In this document: positions 22,971 to 25,998 of the stretch, piece after piece
How the letters are laid out: each line of letters starts with the position of its first letter
Numbering within the stretch: position 1 is the first letter of the stretch
DNA from: Methyloceanibacter sp.
Lineage (GTDB): Bacteria; Pseudomonadota; Alphaproteobacteria; Rhizobiales; Methyloligellaceae
Assembly: GCA_022865725.1 (NCBI GenBank)
Contig: JALHTP010000256.1
Location: 1-25,998 of the forward strand
Direction: 5' to 3'
DNA length: 25,998 bases
The notes under the pieces: model-generated
What the model was told of the DNA's origin: nothing
Databases searched by the model: none
What the model saw: the letters and a program-made list of their open reading frames with translations, nothing else
Made by a program: the position numbers and the translations under genes

Positions 22971-23012
22971 CGCCCCGGGCGAGCGATGTCGCCGCCGGGG
23001 CGTAATCTTTTT
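22971..23012 (+). terminator. Rho-independent terminator of ldtR
   Basis: An 8-base stem, CGCCCCGG at 22971-22978 with CCGGGGCG at 22995-23002, is extended by GCGA/TCGC around the loop, and TTTTT at 23008-23012 follows shortly after. It starts 31 bases after the ldtR stop. It separates the ldtR transcript from the transpeptidase gene, which must therefore have its own promoter. Confidence 0.85.
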
Positions 23013-23318
23013 GCGCCGAGCTTGCCCACCCTCGCGCGCGGGCCAAGCCTAAAATCGCCCCATTCCCCCGCTAGCCCTTGAAGCTTGGCTTCGCCCGCAA
23101 CATGTAATGCGGAAGGCCTCATCAGGCTTTTCGAGGGACATTTTTCTGTATCGGTGGCGGCGTAGATTATCGCTCAACCCAAGATTCGGCGCTCGGAACT
23201 CTAAAGACGCTTCGGCGAATTGCGAGGGAAAGTTCTGGAATCATTGGCACTAGAGTGGTGTAGGCAAAGCGCCTATAGTTGAGCTGGGACAGGAGCCGCA
23301 ACGCACGGGGAGCGGCAA
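23013..23318 (+). promoter_or_regulatory. Leader and promoter region of the L,D-transpeptidase gene
   Basis: 306 bases with no supported gene. A TATAGT -10 box lies at 23274-23279 in the block GCCTATAGT, shared with the ldtR promoter; the -35 position is poor. TAGGC-AAAGC-GCCTA (23261-23275) is a small dyad that overlaps the -10. GGGGAG at 23307-23312 is the ribosome binding site. The rest (23013-23240) shows nothing I can name; a small RNA cannot be excluded. Confidence 0.5.
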
Positions 23319-24698
23319 ATGCTAAGTTTGCAGAATGCACTGAGAGGCGGGGGCATCCTCGCCGCGGCGGTTTTTGCCGCCTTTCTCCTCGTCGTTAGCG
23401 TCGAGCCCTCGAGCGCCGGCCTTTTCTCCTGGATGAAGGGCCCCCAGGGCAATCCGAATAATCAAAACAACGACAATTCCGGCGGTTCCGGTAACCAGGG
23501 CGGCCTTTTTGGCGGACAAGGCGGCGGCCTGTTCGGCGGCGGCCAAAGGCAGCCGCAACAGCCCGGATCGCGCGCCTTCCACGGTGACGAGCTTCCGGCC
23601 GCCGAAGGCAATGCGGCGACGCAGGCCTGGATCGTCAACCCCGAACTTGGCTCGCCCACCCTATCCACCGCAAACATTCCGCCGACAAAGGCCGCGATCC
23701 AACGCTACCAGGCGATCGTGGCACAGGGGGGTTGGCCGGTGATCGGCAATGACGTGGTGGCCTTGCACCGGCGCCTTGAGATCAGCGGCGATCTTGTCGG
23801 ACGCAGCATCCCGGATGAATACGACGCGGCCTTGACTGAGGCGGTGAAGAAATTCCAGCGACGTCACTCCCTGCCGCCCACCGGCGCTCTCGACGCGGTC
23901 ACCATCAAAGCGCTGAACGTGCCGGCGGTCGTCCGGCTTGCACAATTGCAGGCTGGCTTGAAGCAGCTGCAAAGCTTGGCGCCATCGGCGCCCGCTCGCT
24001 ACGTTGTGGTCAACATTCCATCGGCACAGGTCGAGGCGGTCGAGAACGGGCAGGTCGCCCAGCGTCACGCCGCCGTGGTCGGCAAGCCGGAGCGCCCGTC
24101 TCCTGAGCTCACCAGCAAGATCCAGGAGGTCAATTTCAATCCCTATTGGTACGTGCCGAAGAGCATCATCTACAAGGATCTGGTGCCAAAGGCCCGTGTG
24201 TTCACCGGTCGCGGTCAGGACTTCCTCGCCGCCTATCACATGCAGGCGTTCGACGCGGCCGGCAACCCGATCGATTCCCGGCAGATCGATTGGAACGGCA
24301 CCGAGGTCTACAATTATCAGTTCCGCCAGCTCCCTTGGTCGGAGAACTCGCTCGGCTACATCAAGATCAATTTCCCGAACAAGGACGCTGTCTATATGCA
24401 CGACACGCCGCTGAAGAGCCTGTTCGGCCGGGCGGAGCGCTTCGACAGCTCGGGCTGCGTCCGCGTGCATAATGTCGACACGCTGGCCGCGTGGATCCTG
24501 CGCGATACGCCTGGTTGGGACATCAACCGGATTCAGGCGATGAAACAGACCGGCGAGCAAGTTGACGTGAAGTTGTCGAAGCCGCTCCCCGTCTATTTCG
24601 CCTATATCAGTGCCTGGGGATTGCCCGACGGCAGCGTGCAGTTCAGGCCTGACATCTACAGCCAAGACGGCGGCTCGGCGACGGCTTCGGCCTATTGA
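23319..24698 (+). CDS. Periplasmic L,D-transpeptidase (YkuD) with peptidoglycan-binding domain
   Basis: Cross-links or modifies peptidoglycan, or anchors proteins to it, through a catalytic cysteine. The 459-residue protein has a signal peptide or N-terminal anchor (about 10-33), a Gly/Asn/Gln-rich linker (41-83, with repeated GGLFGG), a peptidoglycan_binding_1 domain (about 137-200, VALHRRLEISG ... AVKKFQRRHSLPPTGALDAVTIKALN) and the YkuD domain (about 227-410). The catalytic set is present: His361 in MHDTP and Cys380 in SSGCVRVHN. About 50 residues follow the domain. The ATG at 23319 has GGGGAG at good spacing. The gene follows ldtR, and the pair matches the ldtR-ldtP arrangement reported for Liberibacter, so regulation by LdtR is likely. 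glyA follows after about 200 bases. Confidence 0.94.
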   Translation: MLSLQNALRGGGILAAAVFAAFLLVVSVEPSSAGLFSWMKGPQGNPNNQNNDNSGGSGNQGGLFGGQGGGLFGGGQRQPQQPGSRAFHGDELPAAEGNAATQAWIVNPELGSPTLSTANIPPTKAAIQRYQAIVAQGGWPVIGNDVVALHRRLEISGDLVGRSIPDEYDAALTEAVKKFQRRHSLPPTGALDAVTIKALNVPAVVRLAQLQAGLKQLQSLAPSAPARYVVVNIPSAQVEAVENGQVAQRHAAVVGKPERPSPELTSKIQEVNFNPYWYVPKSIIYKDLVPKARVFTGRGQDFLAAYHMQAFDAAGNPIDSRQIDWNGTEVYNYQFRQLPWSENSLGYIKINFPNKDAVYMHDTPLKSLFGRAERFDSSGCVRVHNVDTLAAWILRDTPGWDINRIQAMKQTGEQVDVKLSKPLPVYFAYISAWGLPDGSVQFRPDIYSQDGGSATASAY

Positions 24699-24724
24699 TT
24701 TCACGCCAAGGCATTGGATTTCCA

Positions 24725-24748
24725 GCGCTTGCGCTCGTACGTAAGCGC
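24725..24748. other. Hairpin downstream of the transpeptidase gene
   Basis: GCGCTTGCG at 24725-24733 can pair with CGTAAGCGC at 24740-24748 (9 pairs including one G-U, loop of 6). It starts 26 bases after the stop. There is no T-run, so it is at best a weak terminator or an mRNA-stabilising hairpin. Confidence 0.35.
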
Positions 24749-24904
24749 CGATTCGTCCACGCCTTGGGTGTTGCTGGCGTGCCTCCCCGACATGTGGTAG
24801 AGGCAGCCAAATGCTGAACGGGAAGCGCCGCGCGGGAGCATAGAACCGCGGGCAAGTCTTCCATCGGCTGATCGGGGCGGATTGAGTTCGAGGAGCAGTT
24901 AGCC

Positions 24905-25998
24905 ATGACGGCAAGTGATGCGAGACGCGCCGAGGCGCGCGGAAGCGCCTTCTTCACCAAGCATTTGGAAGACGCCGATCCAGAGGTCTTCAGCGCGATC
25001 GAGCACGAGGCCGAGCGGCAGCAGAACGAGATCGAGCTGATCGCCTCGGAGAACATCGTCTCCCAGGCCGTGCTCGACGCCGCCGGCACGCTGCTCACCA
25101 ACAAATATGCCGAAGGCTATCCGGGGCGTCGCTATTACGGCGGCTGCCAATATGTCGACGTGGTCGAGCAGCTCGCCATCGACCGCGCCAAGCGGCTGTT
25201 CAACTGCGCCTTTGCCAATGTGCAGCCCCATTCGGGCAGCCAGGCGAACCAGTCCGTCATGCTGGCGCTGTTGAAGCCCGGCGACACCATCATGGGGCTC
25301 GGCCTCGCCTCTGGCGGCCATCTCACCCATGGCGCGCCGCCGAATCTCTCCGGCAAATGGTTCAACGCCATCCAATATGGCGTGCGCCCCGACGATCACC
25401 GCATCGACTATGACGAGGTCGAGCGGCTCGCCAAGGAGCACAAGCCGGCCATGGTCATCACCGGCGGCTCGGCCTATCCGCGGATCATCGACTTCGCCCG
25501 CTTCCGGCAGATCGCGGACAGCGTCGGCGCTTATCTCCTGGTCGACATGGCGCATTTCGCCGGCCTCGTCGCCGCAGGGCTGCATCCAAGCCCGCTGCCG
25601 CACGCCCATGTCGTCACCACGACCACGCACAAGACGCTGCGCGGCCCGCGCGCCGGCCTGGTCCTCTCCAACGACGAGGAGATCGGCAAGAAGATCAACT
25701 CGGCCGTGTTCCCAGGCCTCCAAGGCGGTCCCTTGATGCATATCATCGCCGCCAAGGCGGTGGCCTTCGGCGAGGCGCTCCGCCCCGAGTTCAAGCTCTA
25801 TATCAAGGGCGTCATCGACAACGCCAAGGCGCTCGGCGAGACGCTGGTCAAGGGCGGCGTCGCGCTCGTCTCCGGCGGCACCGACACGCATGTGATGCTG
25901 GTCGATCTCAGGCCCAAGAAGCTCACCGGCAAGGCCGCCGAGATCGCTCTCGGCCGCGCCAACATCACCTGCAACAAGAACGGCATCCCCTTCGATCC
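24905..25998 (+). CDS. glyA: Serine hydroxymethyltransferase, cut by the window end
   Basis: PLP enzyme that converts serine and tetrahydrofolate to glycine and 5,10-methylene-tetrahydrofolate. The first 364 codons are present, out of about 430 expected; the frame is open to the window end. Motifs: ELIASENIVSQAV (44-56), NKYAEGYPGRRYYGGCQYVD, shown here in part (67-85), NVQPHSGSQAN (105-115), LVDMAHFAGLVAAG (212-225) and TTTTHKTLRGPRAG (238-251) with the PLP lysine at 243. The first 18 residues are a short extension before FTKHLEDADPEVF. GAGGAG at 24890-24895 is the ribosome binding site for the ATG at 24905. The truncation is from the window, not the gene. Confidence 0.96.
   Translation, partial: MTASDARRAEARGSAFFTKHLEDADPEVFSAIEHEAERQQNEIELIASENIVSQAVLDAAGTLLTNKYAEGYPGRRYYGGCQYVDVVEQLAIDRAKRLFNCAFANVQPHSGSQANQSVMLALLKPGDTIMGLGLASGGHLTHGAPPNLSGKWFNAIQYGVRPDDHRIDYDEVERLAKEHKPAMVITGGSAYPRIIDFARFRQIADSVGAYLLVDMAHFAGLVAAGLHPSPLPHAHVVTTTTHKTLRGPRAGLVLSNDEEIGKKINSAVFPGLQGGPLMHIIAAKAVAFGEALRPEFKLYIKGVIDNAKALGETLVKGGVALVSGGTDTHVMLVDLRPKKLTGKAAEIALGRANITCNKNGIPFD

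Noticed and set aside
24699..24904. Riboswitch before glyA
   Set aside because: No glycine, SAM or folate riboswitch core could be recognised by eye; only a simple hairpin at 24725-24748 is present.
23661..24914. - strand open frame of 417 codons opposite the L,D-transpeptidase
   Set aside because: The + strand product has signal peptide, binding domain and catalytic His/Cys; the - strand product has none of these.

Overview
The window is ordinary chromosomal DNA of a GC-rich alphaproteobacterium, almost certainly of the order Hyphomicrobiales (Rhizobiales). The evidence is gene order (folK-rpoZ-rel; DUF2062-pdxJ-acpS-lepB-rnc-era-recO-parC; bpt and an RDD-family gene beside parC; hemB; an ldtR/L,D-transpeptidase pair; glyA), a bifunctional Rsh protein of alphaproteobacterial type, and a promoter before rpoZ that fits the alphaproteobacterial consensus CTTGAC-N17-CTATAT. 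I cannot assign a genus. No tRNA, rRNA, CRISPR array, prophage, integrase or transposase is visible.

Layout. (1) 193-2270, + strand: dapA, smpB and a peroxiredoxin-fold protein that contains no cysteine. (2) 2267-4084, - strand: a possible three-gene run of a LabA-like NYN-domain protein, a family 5 uracil-DNA glycosylase and a DUF3775 protein. (3) 4179-7939: folK, an 83-residue protein of unknown function on the other strand, rpoZ and rel. (4) 8047-15458, + strand: a tightly packed housekeeping run of DUF2062 protein, pdxJ, acpS, lepB, rnc, era, recO and parC, several of them overlapping by 4 or 8 bases. (5) 15583-21064: on the - strand bpt, an RDD membrane protein, a HEAT-like protein, hemB and a secreted extensin-like protein, with one secreted lectin-like protein on +. 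(6) 21216-25998, + strand: a 3-hydroxyisobutyryl-CoA hydrolase-like protein, the MarR-type regulator LdtR, a strong terminator, a YkuD L,D-transpeptidase and the first 364 codons of glyA.

The genes cover core functions: lysine and diaminopimelate supply (dapA), ribosome rescue (smpB), transcription and stringent response (rpoZ, rel), cofactor synthesis (folK, pdxJ, hemB, glyA), lipid carrier activation (acpS), protein export (lepB), RNA processing and ribosome assembly (rnc, era), DNA repair and topology (recO, udg, parC), N-degron tagging (bpt) and cell-wall remodelling (ldtR with the transpeptidase).

The most interesting points are: a peroxiredoxin relative with no cysteine; a hydrolase of the crotonase superfamily with Gln where I expect the catalytic Glu; four copies of an approximately 80-97 base palindromic repeat, one of which supplies the C-terminal codons and stop of recO; a perfect 8-3-8 palindrome and shared -10 blocks at the ldtR and transpeptidase promoters; Gly-Gly in place of Cys-Cys in Rel; and the LabA/UDG/DUF3775 cluster. 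I do not see a clearly new multi-gene system; the cluster at 2267-4084 is the nearest candidate.
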